Assembly: GCA_963724805.1 (NCBI GenBank)
Contig: CAVRWA010000014.1
Coordinates: 434,001-498,000, forward strand
Source: CAVQZA01 sp963724805
GTDB lineage: Bacteria > Actinomycetota > Thermoleophilia > Gaiellales > Gaiellaceae
DNA length: 64,000 nucleotides
Direction: 5' to 3'
Under the pieces are notes generated by a model, which saw only the letters and a program-made list of their open reading frames with translations, was not told the DNA's origin and did no database searches. The translations under genes were made by a program, and so were the position numbers. Shown here one piece after another: positions 1-8,888 of this stretch (positions are counted from its first letter, which is position 1; every line of letters begins with the position of its first letter).

Positions 1-1338
1 ACGATCTACGCGAACGACGGGACGACGGTGCTCGCGAAGAACCGAGTGGTCAAGGTCGGCGGCAAGACGCTCTACTACCGCGCCTACCCGCAGCGCGGCC
101 TGACGGCCCACGTGGTCGGCTACTCGACGATCAGGCGCTCGCAGGCGGGGCTCGAGCGCTCCTTCAACGACTACCTCACCGGCGCGAACGGGAACCTGAG
201 CTCGGTCTTCCGCTCGACGTTCGACCGCTGGCGCGGCGTCACCGTGACCGGGAACGACGTATACACGACGATCAACGCGAAGGCGCAGAAGGTGGCGCTC
301 GACGCGCTCGCGGGCCAGTGCGGCGCCGCGGTCGCGATCAACCCGCGCACGGGCGCGACGCTCGTAATGGCGTCGAGCCCGAGCTACAACCCGAACCTGA
401 TCGAGAAGGACTTCGTCAAGATCGGGCTCACCAAGGCCCCGTGCAGCGGGGCCGCTCCGCTCCTGAACCGTGCCACGCAGGGCCTCTTCACGCCGGGCTC
501 GACGTTCAAGATCATCACTGCAGCCGCCGCGCTCGACACCGGCGCGTTCACGCCGGACTCGAGCTTCGCCGACCCGGGATACTGCACCGAGTACGGAAAG
601 CCGGTCTACAACGCGGGCAACCGAGACCAGAACGGCCCCGAGGCGTTCGGCCGGCTCAGCCTGCGGCAGGGTTTCCAGCACTCGGTCAACTCGGTCTTCT
701 GCAACATCGGCAAGAAGATCGGCGCGGGCACGATCCTCCGCTACGCGAAGCGCTTCGGCTTCTACTCCGTGCCGCCGTTCGACACGCCGCTGAACGAGCG
801 GGCGCCGAGTGGGCTCTACAACCGCTCGTCCCTCTTCGACCCGAGCCACCCCGACCCGGAGGTCGATCCGGGCCGCCTCGCCTTCGGCCAGGAGCGGATG
901 CTCGCGACCCCGCTGCAGATGGCGCTGGTGGCCGGCACCGTGGCAACCGGCGGGATCGTGATGCGCCCCTACGTCGTGGGCAAGATCGTCGCCCCGAACG
1001 GCTCGGTCGTCTACCGGGCGAAGCCCGACCCGCTCGGCCGCGCGATCAAGCCGAAGACAGCGAAGGCGCTGAACGAGTTCATGCAGCTCGTCGTCACGGG
1101 CGGCACCGGCACCGCCGCCCAGATCCCCGGGATCAAGGTCGCCGGCAAGACCGGCACCGCCGAGACCAACGTCGTCGGCCGCAACACGACGTGGTTCGTC
1201 GGCTTCGCGCCCGCCGACAAGCCCCGCGTCGCGTTCGCGGTCGTGCTCGAGAATCAGACCGGCTACGGCGGCACCACCGCCGCGCCGATCGCGAAGCAGA
1301 TCCTGCAGGCCCTCCTACCCTCCGCCTCGAAACCGTAA
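1..1338 (+). CDS. pbpA: Penicillin-binding protein 2 family transpeptidase (5' end outside window)
   Basis: This is the C-terminal 445 residues of a class B penicillin-binding protein, which cross-links peptidoglycan on the outer face of the membrane. The three transpeptidase motifs are present, numbering from the first codon in the window: STFK with the acylated serine at residue 167, SVN at 228-230, and KTG at 383-385. The reading frame is open to the left edge, so the signal anchor and dimerisation region lie outside; an internal GTG at 28 is not the true start. It is followed 11 bases later by pknB, the usual actinobacterial order of pbpA and pknB in a growth and division operon. The family call is secure; pbpA rather than another class B PBP rests on context. 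Confidence 0.93.
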   Translation, partial: TIYANDGTTVLAKNRVVKVGGKTLYYRAYPQRGLTAHVVGYSTIRRSQAGLERSFNDYLTGANGNLSSVFRSTFDRWRGVTVTGNDVYTTINAKAQKVALDALAGQCGAAVAINPRTGATLVMASSPSYNPNLIEKDFVKIGLTKAPCSGAAPLLNRATQGLFTPGSTFKIITAAAALDTGAFTPDSSFADPGYCTEYGKPVYNAGNRDQNGPEAFGRLSLRQGFQHSVNSVFCNIGKKIGAGTILRYAKRFGFYSVPPFDTPLNERAPSGLYNRSSLFDPSHPDPEVDPGRLAFGQERMLATPLQMALVAGTVATGGIVMRPYVVGKIVAPNGSVVYRAKPDPLGRAIKPKTAKALNEFMQLVVTGGTGTAAQIPGIKVAGKTGTAETNVVGRNTTWFVGFAPADKPRVAFAVVLENQTGYGGTTAAPIAKQILQALLPSASKP

Positions 1339-1349
1339 CCTCCACACCC

Positions 1350-3230
1350 ATGGTCGTCTCCGATCCCCTACTGAACTCCGTCTTCGACGGTCGCTATCTG
1401 ATCATTCGCAAGCTCGGCACGGGCGGGATGGCGAACGTCTACCTCGCCGAGGACCAGGAGCTCGGGCGGCGGGTCGCGATCAAGATCCTCGACGACCGGC
1501 ACGCACAGGACATCCAGTTCGTCGAGCGGTTCCGGCGCGAGGCGACCAACGCCGCCGGCCTCTCGCATCCGAACATCGTCTCGATCTACGACCGCGGCGA
1601 GGCAGAGGGCACCTACTACATCGCGATGGAGTACCTCGAAGGCCGCACGCTGAAGGAGCTGATCCTGCGCCGCGGCCCCGCGCCGGTGAAGACGGCGATC
1701 GACTACACGCGCCAGATCCTCGCCGCGCTGCGCTTCGCGCACAAGAACGGGATCGTCCACCGCGACATCAAGCCGCACAACGTGCTCGTCGACTCCGAGG
1801 GGCGGCTCAAGGTGACCGACTTCGGGATCGCGCGCGCGGGCGCGAGCCAGATGACCGAGGCGGGCTCGATCATCGGCACCGCGCAGTACCTCTCGCCGGA
1901 GCAGGCGAAGGGCGCCCCCGTCGACCAGACCTCCGACATCTACTCGGTCGGGATCGTGCTCTACGAGCTCCTGACGGGGACGGTGCCGTACACCGGCGAC
2001 ACTCCGGTCGAGATCGCGATGAAGCACCTCTCCCAGGTTCCGGAGCCGCCCTCGACGCTGCAGCCGCAGATCCCGCACGAGCTCGACTCGATCGTGCTGC
2101 GGGCGCTCGCGAAGGATCCCGCCGACCGCTACCGGTCAGCCGACGAGATGGACGCCGACCTCGAGCGGGCCGCCGGCGGGCTCCCGGTCTCGCCCGCCAC
2201 CGAGGAGGCGGCGACGATGGTGCTGTCGGCCGCGGACACCGCGACGATGGCCGCGCTCGAAAGCGGACGGGCGCAGCCGCCTCGCGGCCCCGTCCTCTAC
2301 GACGAGCCGCCGCGCCGCAAGCGCTCGGTGTGGCCGTGGCTCGTCGCGCTTGCGCTCGTCGCGGCCGCGACCGTCGCCGGCTGGTACGTCTACATGCAGA
2401 TCCAGGACCAGCTCAAGTCGAACCAGCCGATCGCGGTCGAGAACTACGTCGGCCTCCACGAGTCGGACGCGGTGTTCAAGATCACCGAGCGAGGTCTGAC
2501 GCCGAACGTCGTCCGCAGGCCGAACGACGTGCAGCCGACGACCATCGTCTACGAACAGGATCCCGCGCCCGGAAACAGGATCGACAAGGGCAACACGGTC
2601 ACGATCTTCGTCTCGACCGGGAAGCCTAAAGTGGTGGTGCCCGACGTCCACGGCAAGAGCTCGGTCGACGCGGTGCAGGCCCTGGCAGATGCAGGGCTGA
2701 AGTCGACGCTGCTGACGGTGCCGTCGAGTCAGCCGACCGGGACCGTGGTCGCCCAGCAACCGAAGGCCGGCAGCAAGGTCGTCGTGGGCACCCTCGTGCA
2801 CGTCAACGTCGCGAAGGGCCCGACGCAGGTCGGCGTGCCGCTCGTCGTCGGTGAGCAGTTCGACCAGGCGGCAGCGCAACTCCAGGGGCAGGGCTTCGCG
2901 GTCGCGCGCAAGGACGTCGAGTCGAGCCAGCCCAAGGGCACGGTGATCTCGCAGAGCCCGGCGGGGGGCGTCGCGGCCCCGGCCGGCTCGACGGTGACCC
3001 TCTCGGTCTCGTTGGGCCCGCCCGCCACTCCGGTTCCCGACGTGACCAGTCTCGACGAGACGGCGGCGACCGCGACGCTCCAGGCCGCCGGCTTCACGGT
3101 CAAGGTGGCGACAGAGCCGACGACCGACCCCGGACAGGACGGGATCGTCCTGAGCCAGAGCCCCGTCGGCGGCACCGAGGCGAAGGCCGGCGCCGGCGTC
3201 ACGATCACCGTCGGCGCGCTGACCCAGTGA
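1350..3230 (+). CDS. pknB: PknB-like membrane Ser/Thr protein kinase with four PASTA domains
   Basis: A 626-residue receptor kinase that couples muropeptide or lipid II sensing to control of wall synthesis. The kinase domain (about residues 15-275) has the glycine loop at 22-27, Lys45 in VAIK, HRD at 137-139 and DFG at 157-159. A basic stretch is followed by one transmembrane helix at about 325-345. Four extracellular PASTA repeats of about 65 residues then run to the C-terminus, each with the typical V-P-D-V opening or a variant and a QxPxxG turn. The ATG at 1350 was chosen because the kinase domain begins directly after it; the same frame is open far upstream, but that part is antisense-like noise over pbpA. 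A TAACCT hexamer 8 bases upstream may be a leaderless -10 element. Confidence 0.95.
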   Translation: MVVSDPLLNSVFDGRYLIIRKLGTGGMANVYLAEDQELGRRVAIKILDDRHAQDIQFVERFRREATNAAGLSHPNIVSIYDRGEAEGTYYIAMEYLEGRTLKELILRRGPAPVKTAIDYTRQILAALRFAHKNGIVHRDIKPHNVLVDSEGRLKVTDFGIARAGASQMTEAGSIIGTAQYLSPEQAKGAPVDQTSDIYSVGIVLYELLTGTVPYTGDTPVEIAMKHLSQVPEPPSTLQPQIPHELDSIVLRALAKDPADRYRSADEMDADLERAAGGLPVSPATEEAATMVLSAADTATMAALESGRAQPPRGPVLYDEPPRRKRSVWPWLVALALVAAATVAGWYVYMQIQDQLKSNQPIAVENYVGLHESDAVFKITERGLTPNVVRRPNDVQPTTIVYEQDPAPGNRIDKGNTVTIFVSTGKPKVVVPDVHGKSSVDAVQALADAGLKSTLLTVPSSQPTGTVVAQQPKAGSKVVVGTLVHVNVAKGPTQVGVPLVVGEQFDQAAAQLQGQGFAVARKDVESSQPKGTVISQSPAGGVAAPAGSTVTLSVSLGPPATPVPDVTSLDETAATATLQAAGFTVKVATEPTTDPGQDGIVLSQSPVGGTEAKAGAGVTITVGALTQ

Positions 3231-3279
3231 CGCCCGGCGTCGACCTCGGTGCTCGCGCGTTCCTCGGCGAGGGACGCGC

Positions 3280-4284
3280 GTGAGCCGACGCCTTCGCGTC
3301 GCGATCCTCGCCGGAGGCCGCTCGAGCGAGCACGAGGTCTCGCTGGCCTCGGCGCGCGCGGTCCTGGCCGGGCTCGACCCCGAGCGCTACGACGTGCGGG
3401 CCGTCGCGATCGGCCGCGACGGGCGCTGGGAGCTCGGTCCCGGCGGCGAGGCGGAGACCGTCGCGGAGACGCTGCCCGTGCCGGCCGGGACGACCCCCGC
3501 CTCGCTCGGCGAGGTGGACGTCGTGCTGCCGATCCTCCACGGGCCCTTCGGCGAGGACGGCACCGTGCAGGGGCTCCTCGAGCTGGCCGGCCTCCCCTAC
3601 GTGGGTCCCGGGGTCGCCGCCTCGGCTCTCTGTATGGACAAGGACCTGTTCAAGGCGGTGATGCGCGACCGCGGGATCCCGGTGCCGCGCAACATCACCT
3701 TGCGAGAGGGCGACGCCGTCGCCAACCCGTTCGACTTCCCCGTCTTCGTCAAGCCCGCCCGGCTCGGCTCGTCGGTCGGAATCTCGAAGGCCCACGACGA
3801 GGCGGAGCTGGACGCGGCCGTCGCGCTCGCACGCCGGCACGACGACAAGGTGCTCGTCGAGGAGTTCGTGGAGGGGCAGGAGGTCGAGGTCGGCGTGCTC
3901 GGCAACCGCGAGCCGATCGCCTCCGTCCCCGGCGAGATCGTCCCGCACGCCGAGTGGTACGACTACGCCGCCAAGTACGACGAGGGCGGCTGCGAGGTGA
4001 TCGTGCCGGCGCGGATCACCGAGGAGCAGACGGCCCGCGTCCAGGAGCTCGCGGTCGAGGCGTTCGTGGCCACCGACTGCGAAGGGATGGCGCGGGTCGA
4101 CTTCTTCGTCCGCACGAGCGGCGAGGTGGTCGTCTCGGAGCTGAACACGATCCCCGGCTTCACCGACACCAGCGTCTACGCGCGCCTCTTCGAGGCCTCA
4201 GGGATCCCGTACGGGCAGCTGATCGACCGCCTGATCGAGCTCGCGCTCGAACGGCACGAGCGCCGCCGCGGACTCGAGTACTAG
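3280..4284 (+). CDS. ddl: D-alanine--D-alanine ligase
   Basis: A 334-residue ATP-grasp ligase that makes the D-Ala-D-Ala dipeptide for the peptidoglycan stem. Visible hallmarks are the N-terminal GGRSSEHEVS loop at residues 11-20, the HGPFGEDG segment, the KPARLGSSVGI phosphate-binding region and the C-terminal SELNTIPGFT motif that binds magnesium and substrate. Length is normal for the family. The GTG at 3280 is preferred because it begins just before the first beta strand. It sits 49 bases after pknB in the same direction, consistent with a wall-synthesis cluster. It ends convergently with the cyclic-nucleotide-domain gene. Confidence 0.95.
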   Translation: MSRRLRVAILAGGRSSEHEVSLASARAVLAGLDPERYDVRAVAIGRDGRWELGPGGEAETVAETLPVPAGTTPASLGEVDVVLPILHGPFGEDGTVQGLLELAGLPYVGPGVAASALCMDKDLFKAVMRDRGIPVPRNITLREGDAVANPFDFPVFVKPARLGSSVGISKAHDEAELDAAVALARRHDDKVLVEEFVEGQEVEVGVLGNREPIASVPGEIVPHAEWYDYAAKYDEGGCEVIVPARITEEQTARVQELAVEAFVATDCEGMARVDFFVRTSGEVVVSELNTIPGFTDTSVYARLFEASGIPYGQLIDRLIELALERHERRRGLEY

Positions 4285-4330
4285 CTCGGCCGACGGGCGC
4301 TCGGACCCGTCCGTCTCGGACCCGAGCCGA

Positions 4331-4349
4331 CCTTGTGCTCATGAGCATT
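4331..4349. repeat. 19-bp repeated element with 12-bp palindrome, copy 1
   Basis: CCTTGTGCTCATGAGCATT lies between the convergent ends of ddl and the cyclic-nucleotide-domain gene. The core TGCTCATGAGCA (4336-4347) is a perfect palindrome. The whole 19 bases recur exactly, in the same orientation, at 13089-13107 in front of sufU. Palindromy suggests a dimeric DNA-binding protein; the protein is unknown. The stretch just before it (about 4300-4325) contains short overlapping hairpins but no U-tract. Confidence 0.6.
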
Positions 4350-4368
4350 TGGAACGGGTAGAGCTCGG

Positions 4369-4782
4369 CTAGAGAGCGTCCGCGGCGAGCCGGTCGGCGA
4401 GCGCTTCGAGCACCTTCGACTGGATCGACGGCACGCGCTCGAGCAGCGAGCGGAACTCCACGTCGCGGATCACCAGTACGCGCAGGGGCGTCTCGGCCGT
4501 CACGGTCGCCGTGCGCGGGCTGCGCGATACCAGCGCGATCTCGCCGAGGAAGTCGCCGCCCTCGAGAATGTCGCGCCTGCGGCCGCCTCTGGTCACCACG
4601 ACCTTGCCGTCGAGCAGCACGAAGAACTCGCGGGCCGGCGCGCCTTCCTTGGTGAGCACCTTGCCGGCCCGGAGGTCGATCTCGTCGGCGATCCCGGCGA
4701 TCATGGCCAGCTCACGCTTCGAGCAGCGTGCGAAGAGCGGCACCCGCGCGATCTCCTTCGTCTTGGCGTCCCTGCCGAGCAC
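4369..4782 (-). CDS. Single-domain cyclic nucleotide-binding (Crp-like sensor) protein
   Basis: A 137-residue protein consisting almost only of a cNMP-binding beta-barrel domain. Recognisable parts are an N-terminal helix with VPLFARCS, the barrel core with EFFVLLDGKVVV, and the phosphate-binding cassette region GGDFLGEIAL followed by RSPRTATVTA. There is no helix-turn-helix DNA-binding domain, so it is not a full Crp/Fnr regulator. It may be a stand-alone sensor or may act with another protein. The GTG at 4782 was chosen because an upstream TATAGT at 4792-4797 fits a leaderless -10 element. The longer frame upstream overlaps gabT and is spurious. Confidence 0.85.
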   Translation of the reverse strand: MLGRDAKTKEIARVPLFARCSKRELAMIAGIADEIDLRAGKVLTKEGAPAREFFVLLDGKVVVTRGGRRRDILEGGDFLGEIALVSRSPRTATVTAETPLRVLVIRDVEFRSLLERVPSIQSKVLEALADRLAADAL

Positions 4783-4791
4783 GACAGGCCG

Positions 4792-4797
4792 ACTATA
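4792..4797 (-). promoter_or_regulatory. Likely -10 element (TATAGT), leaderless start of the cNMP-domain gene
   Basis: TATAGT on the minus strand ends 9 bases before the GTG at 4782. No Shine-Dalgarno sequence lies between, so transcription probably begins at or next to the start codon. Confidence 0.45.
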
Positions 4798-4808
4798 ACG
4801 GGCGCGCT

Positions 4809-6134
4809 CTAGGCTGCGAAGGCGGCCTCGAGCGACTGCTCCCAGACGTCGAGTGCCTCGGCGAGCTCTGCTTCCGTGATCGTGAGCGGACAGAGCACGC
4901 GGATGCAGTTGCCGTAGACGCCCGCTTTGAGCAGAAGGAGGCCGCGCGCGAGAGCCCCTTCGATCACTGCCGCCGCGAGCTCCGGCGCCGGCGCCTTGGA
5001 GCCCCGGTCCTTGACGAGCTCCAGCGCGAGCATCGCGCCGAGGCCGCGTACGTCGCCGATCGCCTCGAAGCGCTCCTGCCACCCGAGCATCCGCGCCCGC
5101 ATCGTCTCGCCGATCTCCGCGGCCCGCTCGACGAGCCCTTCGTCCTCGAACACGTCGAGCACGGCCAGCGCGGCAGCGAGCGCCACGGGATTGCCGACGT
5201 AGGTGCCGCCGACGCCGCCCTCGGCAGGTGCATCCATGATCTCCGCCTTCCCGAGCACGCCCGAGAGGGGAAGGCCGGCGGCGATCGACTTCGCGACGGT
5301 CATCAGGTCGGGCTCGATCCCGTAGTGCTCGACCGCCCACATCTTGCCGGTGCGCCCGAAGCCGGTCTGCACCTCGTCGGCGACCAGCACGATCCCGTGC
5401 CCGTCGCAGAAGCTGCGCAGCCCGTCCATGTACTCCTGCGAGGCGGGCATGAAGCCGCCCTCCCCGAGCACCGGCTCGATCACGACGCAGGCGATGTGCT
5501 CCGGGGGGACGACCGTCGACCACGAGCGCTCGAGCGCCTCGAGCGCCTCGTGCGGGCTCGGGCCGCGGTAGGAGTCGGGGAACGGGAGCCGGTAGACCTC
5601 CGGCGCGAACGGGCCGAGGCCCGCCTTGTACGGGTGGGTCTTCGAGGTCATGGTCAGCGACAGCAGCGTCCGCCCGTGAAAGCCGCCTTCGAAGCAGACG
5701 ACGGCGGTGCGGCCCGTGTACGCGCGTGCGAACTTGACCGCGTTCTCGACGGCTTCGGTGCCCGCGTTGAAGAACGCGGCCTTGGCCGGGCCGCGGAACG
5801 GCGACACGGCGAGCAGCCGTTCGGCCAGCTCGACGTAGCCCTCGTACGGGATCACGGTGAAGTCCGTGTGGAGGAAGCGGGTCGCCTGCTCCTGCACGGC
5901 CTGGATCACCTCCGGATGCGAGTGCCCGACGTTGAGCACGCCGACGCCTCCGGTGAAGTCGATGAACGTGTTCCCGTCGACGTCGGTGACCGTCGAGCCG
6001 CTCGTCTCCGCGGCGAAGATCGGAAGCTGGGTCGCGAGGGGGGCTGCTACCGCCCGCGCCTTGCGCTCGAGCAGCGCCCGGGACTTCGGGCCCGGAATCT
6101 CGGTTCTCAGGCTGATCGCGCGCGTGACGGCCAT
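4809..6134 (-). CDS. gabT: 4-aminobutyrate aminotransferase (class III PLP enzyme)
   Basis: A 441-residue class III aminotransferase that moves the amino group of GABA or a similar omega-amino acid to 2-oxoglutarate. It has the PLP-phosphate region NAGTEAVENAVK, the FHGRT segment, Asp253 in ADEVQTGFGRTG and the Schiff-base lysine Lys282 in TVAKSIAAGLPLSG. Length and motif order match GabT closely; acetylornithine or other omega-aminotransferases are less likely but cannot be excluded. It stands alone, without a succinate semialdehyde dehydrogenase next to it. The ATG at 6134 is preceded by a TACATT hexamer. Confidence 0.9.
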   Translation of the reverse strand: MAVTRAISLRTEIPGPKSRALLERKARAVAAPLATQLPIFAAETSGSTVTDVDGNTFIDFTGGVGVLNVGHSHPEVIQAVQEQATRFLHTDFTVIPYEGYVELAERLLAVSPFRGPAKAAFFNAGTEAVENAVKFARAYTGRTAVVCFEGGFHGRTLLSLTMTSKTHPYKAGLGPFAPEVYRLPFPDSYRGPSPHEALEALERSWSTVVPPEHIACVVIEPVLGEGGFMPASQEYMDGLRSFCDGHGIVLVADEVQTGFGRTGKMWAVEHYGIEPDLMTVAKSIAAGLPLSGVLGKAEIMDAPAEGGVGGTYVGNPVALAAALAVLDVFEDEGLVERAAEIGETMRARMLGWQERFEAIGDVRGLGAMLALELVKDRGSKAPAPELAAAVIEGALARGLLLLKAGVYGNCIRVLCPLTITEAELAEALDVWEQSLEAAFAA

Positions 6135-6140
6135 GCTCTC

Positions 6141-6146
6141 AATGTA
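6141..6146 (-). promoter_or_regulatory. Likely -10 element (TACATT) of gabT
   Basis: TACATT on the minus strand lies 6 bases before the gabT ATG. The spacing leaves no room for a leader or ribosome binding site. Confidence 0.45.
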
Positions 6147-6155
6147 TACGAGGCG

Positions 6156-7598
6156 TCAGTGGCCGCCTGCCCGACCGTAGAAGTCGCGGCGGCGGATCAG
6201 GAAGAAGCTCGAGACGGCGCCGACCGCGGCAATCGCGGCGGAGATCAGAAAGAGCTCGTTCATCCCGCTCACGAAGGCCGCCGTCGCCTGCTCGCGGAGA
6301 TTCGGCGGGACGACGCCCGAGGCGACGCCGTGCCCCACGGAGCCCAGCGTCGAGGTGAGGTGGTGCTCGAACGCGGCGCCGAGCGCCGCGATCCCGGTCG
6401 CGATCCCGACCTGCCTGAACGTGCTGTTCGCGCCCGATCCCATCCCCGTGCTCTGCGGGGGCACGACCCCGACCGCGGTCGCCGCGAGCGGCGGGTTGAC
6501 GAGGCCCACGCCCGCTCCGAGGAGGATGAACCCGGGCAGGAGCGCGGTCCAGCCCGACGACGCGGTGAGCCCGTGCATCAGCAGGAACGCGACCGTGATC
6601 ACGGCGAGGCCTGCTCCCATCAGCAGGCGCACCGGCGTGTGGGAGGAGAGCTTGCCCGAGATCGGCGCGACGACGAACGAGAGCAGGGTGATCGGCAGGA
6701 ACCGCAGCCCGGCCTGGAGCGGCGAGTAGCCGAGCACGTTCTGCAGGTAGAGCGTGAAGTAGAGGAACATCGAGAAGGCGGAGGCCGAGAGCGTGAACGC
6801 GGCTACCTGGGCGCCTACGAAGGCCGGGCGGCGAAAAAGACGGAGGTCGAGCATCGGCCGCTTGCTGCGCAACTCGATCACGAGGAAGGCCAGCAGCAGC
6901 ACGACCGAGCCGATCAGCACGCCCATGATCTGCGGGCTCGTCCAGCCCTCGTTGTTCCCGCGCACGAGGCCGAACACGAGCAGGAACAGCCCGCCCGAGA
7001 ACGTGAGCACGCCCGGCACGTCGATCCCGCCGTGCTCGGGATCACGCGACTCGGCCACCTTCATCAGCGTGATCGCGAGCGCCGCGGCGCCGATCGGCAC
7101 ATTGATCAGGAAGATCCAGCGCCAGCCGATCCACTCCGTGATCAGTCCGCCGACGAGCGGGCCGATCGCCACCGCGCCGCCCGTCGTCGCGCCCCAGATC
7201 CCGAACGCGGTGCCGCGCTCACGGCCGTGGAACTCGTGGGCGAGCAGGGCGAGCGAGACCGCGAACATCGTTGCGCCGCCGATGCCCTGCAACCCGCGGG
7301 CGACGATGAGGAAGTTGGCACTCGGCGCGACGCCGCAGAGCAGCGAGCCGCCCGTGAACACGATCACGCCGAGGGCGAAGATCCGTTTGCGCCCGAGCAG
7401 ATCGGCGAGGGAGCCGGCGGTGAGCGTCAGCGCCGCGAGCGAGAGCGCATACGCGTCGATCACCCACTGCAGCTGCGAGAACGACGCGTCGAGGTCCTTC
7501 TGGATGTCCGGCAGCGCGACGTTCACGACCGTCACGTCGAGAAGGAGCATGAAGATGCCCGTGCAGACGACGACCAGTGTCCACCACTTGCGTTCCAT
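6156..7598 (-). CDS. MFS drug exporter, DHA2 (EmrB/QacA) family
   Basis: A 480-residue, 14-helix proton-driven exporter of the inner membrane. The start reads METRKWW-like hydrophobic sequence into helix 1, with the DHA2 motif LDVTVVNVALPDI at about residues 21-33, the motif A loop GSLADLLGRKRIF and motif C near GPLVGGLI. Substrate is unknown. The ATG at 7598 was chosen over an ATG at 7631 because TAGGCT at 7606-7611 sits 7 bases upstream as a leaderless -10 element; the longer start would add 11 residues that look unrelated. It is divergent from a second, unrelated MFS gene 42 bases away. Confidence 0.88.
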   Translation of the reverse strand: MERKWWTLVVVCTGIFMLLLDVTVVNVALPDIQKDLDASFSQLQWVIDAYALSLAALTLTAGSLADLLGRKRIFALGVIVFTGGSLLCGVAPSANFLIVARGLQGIGGATMFAVSLALLAHEFHGRERGTAFGIWGATTGGAVAIGPLVGGLITEWIGWRWIFLINVPIGAAALAITLMKVAESRDPEHGGIDVPGVLTFSGGLFLLVFGLVRGNNEGWTSPQIMGVLIGSVVLLLAFLVIELRSKRPMLDLRLFRRPAFVGAQVAAFTLSASAFSMFLYFTLYLQNVLGYSPLQAGLRFLPITLLSFVVAPISGKLSSHTPVRLLMGAGLAVITVAFLLMHGLTASSGWTALLPGFILLGAGVGLVNPPLAATAVGVVPPQSTGMGSGANSTFRQVGIATGIAALGAAFEHHLTSTLGSVGHGVASGVVPPNLREQATAAFVSGMNELFLISAAIAAVGAVSSFFLIRRRDFYGRAGGH

Positions 7599-7605
7599 CG
7601 GCGCG

Positions 7606-7611
7606 AGCCTA
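7606..7611 (-). promoter_or_regulatory. Likely -10 element (TAGGCT) of the DHA2 exporter
   Basis: TAGGCT on the minus strand lies 7 bases before the ATG at 7598. It decides between two in-frame ATG codons. Confidence 0.4.
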
Positions 7612-7628
7612 CCTACCGCCTCCGACTT

Positions 7629-7634
7629 CATACT
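7629..7634 (+). promoter_or_regulatory. Likely -10 element (CATACT) of the plus-strand MFS gene
   Basis: CATACT lies 6 bases before the ATG at 7641 with no Shine-Dalgarno sequence, suggesting a leaderless transcript. Confidence 0.35.
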
Positions 7635-7640
7635 CCGCCG

Positions 7641-8879
7641 ATGAAGCTGCTGGCGAACCGAGACTTCCTCCGCCTCTGGGCGGGTGAGACGGTTTCGGTC
7701 TTCGGCTCGCAGATCACGCTGCTCGCACTGCCGCTCGCGGCCGTGCTCACGCTCCACGCCGGCTCGTTCCAGATGGGGCTGCTGTCGGCCGCGAGCATGC
7801 TGCCGTTTCTGTTGTTCGCGCTGCCCGCCGGAGTGTGGACCGACCGCCGGCCGCGCCGGCGCCGGATCCTGATCGCGGCCGACATCGGGCGCGCGGCGAT
7901 CCTGCTCACCGTGCCGCTCGCCGCCGCGTTCGACGTGCTCTCGTTCGCGCAGCTCGCGATCGTCGCGTTCGCCGCCGGGACACTGACGCTGTTCTTCGCC
8001 CTGTCCTGGGTCTCGTACCTGCCGACGATCGTCCCGCGCGAGCAGCTCGTGGATGCGAACAGCAAGCTGATGACGAGCACCTCGGCCGCGCAGATCGCGG
8101 GGCCGAGCTTCGCCGGCGGGCTGGTCGGCCTCGCGACCGCGCCGTTCGCGATCCTCGTCGACGCCGTCTCGTTCCTCGTCTCCGCGCTCTTCCTGGCGCG
8201 GATCCGGACTCCCGAGCAGGAGCGCCCGATCGAAGCGGCGCGGCCGTGGCGCCACGACCTCGCCGTAGGCCTGCGCTTCGTCGTCCGCGACGGCCTGCAG
8301 CGGTCGATCGCCGGCAGCGCGGCGACGCTGAACTTCTTCGGCTCGGTCCAGCTCGCGATCGTCGTCCTCTACGCCTCGGCCGAGCTCGGGATGAGCCCGG
8401 GCCTGATCGGGCTCGCCTTCGCCGCGGGCGCGGTCGGCGCGCTGATCGGCGCCCTGCTCGCGCCTCGCGTCTCGGCCCGACTCGGACCGGGCCGGGCGAT
8501 CCTCTGGGCGACGGTCTTCTTCCCGGTCGCGCTCGCGATCCTCCCGCTCGCCTCCCCGGGCCAGCCGCGCCTCGTCTCGGCCACGATCGTCGCCGCAGCC
8601 GAGTTCGTGGGCGGAATCGGAGTGATGGTCTTCGACGTCAACACCTCCGGGCTGCGGCAGGCCGTCACCCCGCCGGAGCTGATGGGGCGCTCGGCCGGGG
8701 CGATGAGCTTCCTGACCCAGAGCGCAAAGCCGCTCGGCTCGCTCTTCGGCGGTGCGCTCGGCGCGGCTCTCGGCCTCCACACGACGCTGTGGCTCGCGGC
8801 TGCGGGCGGGCTGCTCGTGATCCCGTGGACGGTCTTCTCGCCGTTGCGCTCGGGCGAGCCGATCCCTGCCGCCGACTAA
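7641..8879 (+). CDS. MFS transporter, 12-helix (Enterobactin exporter EntS-like / MFS_3)
   Basis: A 412-residue major facilitator with 12 predicted helices. It opens with the typical NRDFLRLWAGETVSVFGSQIT segment of the MFS_3 group and has a motif A loop PAGVWTDRRPRRR at about residues 61-73. A second copy of the fold begins after a cytoplasmic segment rich in Pro and Arg (residues 192-205). Members export siderophores, macrolides or other small molecules; the substrate cannot be read from the sequence. The frame is open for 3 kb upstream, but that part is the complement of real minus-strand genes. The stop codon overlaps the predicted -10 of dcd. Confidence 0.87.
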   Translation: MKLLANRDFLRLWAGETVSVFGSQITLLALPLAAVLTLHAGSFQMGLLSAASMLPFLLFALPAGVWTDRRPRRRRILIAADIGRAAILLTVPLAAAFDVLSFAQLAIVAFAAGTLTLFFALSWVSYLPTIVPREQLVDANSKLMTSTSAAQIAGPSFAGGLVGLATAPFAILVDAVSFLVSALFLARIRTPEQERPIEAARPWRHDLAVGLRFVVRDGLQRSIAGSAATLNFFGSVQLAIVVLYASAELGMSPGLIGLAFAAGAVGALIGALLAPRVSARLGPGRAILWATVFFPVALAILPLASPGQPRLVSATIVAAAEFVGGIGVMVFDVNTSGLRQAVTPPELMGRSAGAMSFLTQSAKPLGSLFGGALGAALGLHTTLWLAAAGGLLVIPWTVFSPLRSGEPIPAAD

Positions 8880-8882
8880 GAT
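8877..8882 (+). promoter_or_regulatory. Likely -10 element (TAAGAT) of dcd
   Basis: TAAGAT begins in the stop codon of the MFS gene and lies 6 bases before the dcd ATG. No Shine-Dalgarno sequence is present. Confidence 0.4.
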
Positions 8883-8888
8883 CGCCGC

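Noticed and set aside
4341..4361. A seven-codon ORF (MSIWNG) starting inside the palindrome copy at 4331
   Set aside because: No ribosome binding site, no coding context, and the ATG is simply the centre of the palindrome.
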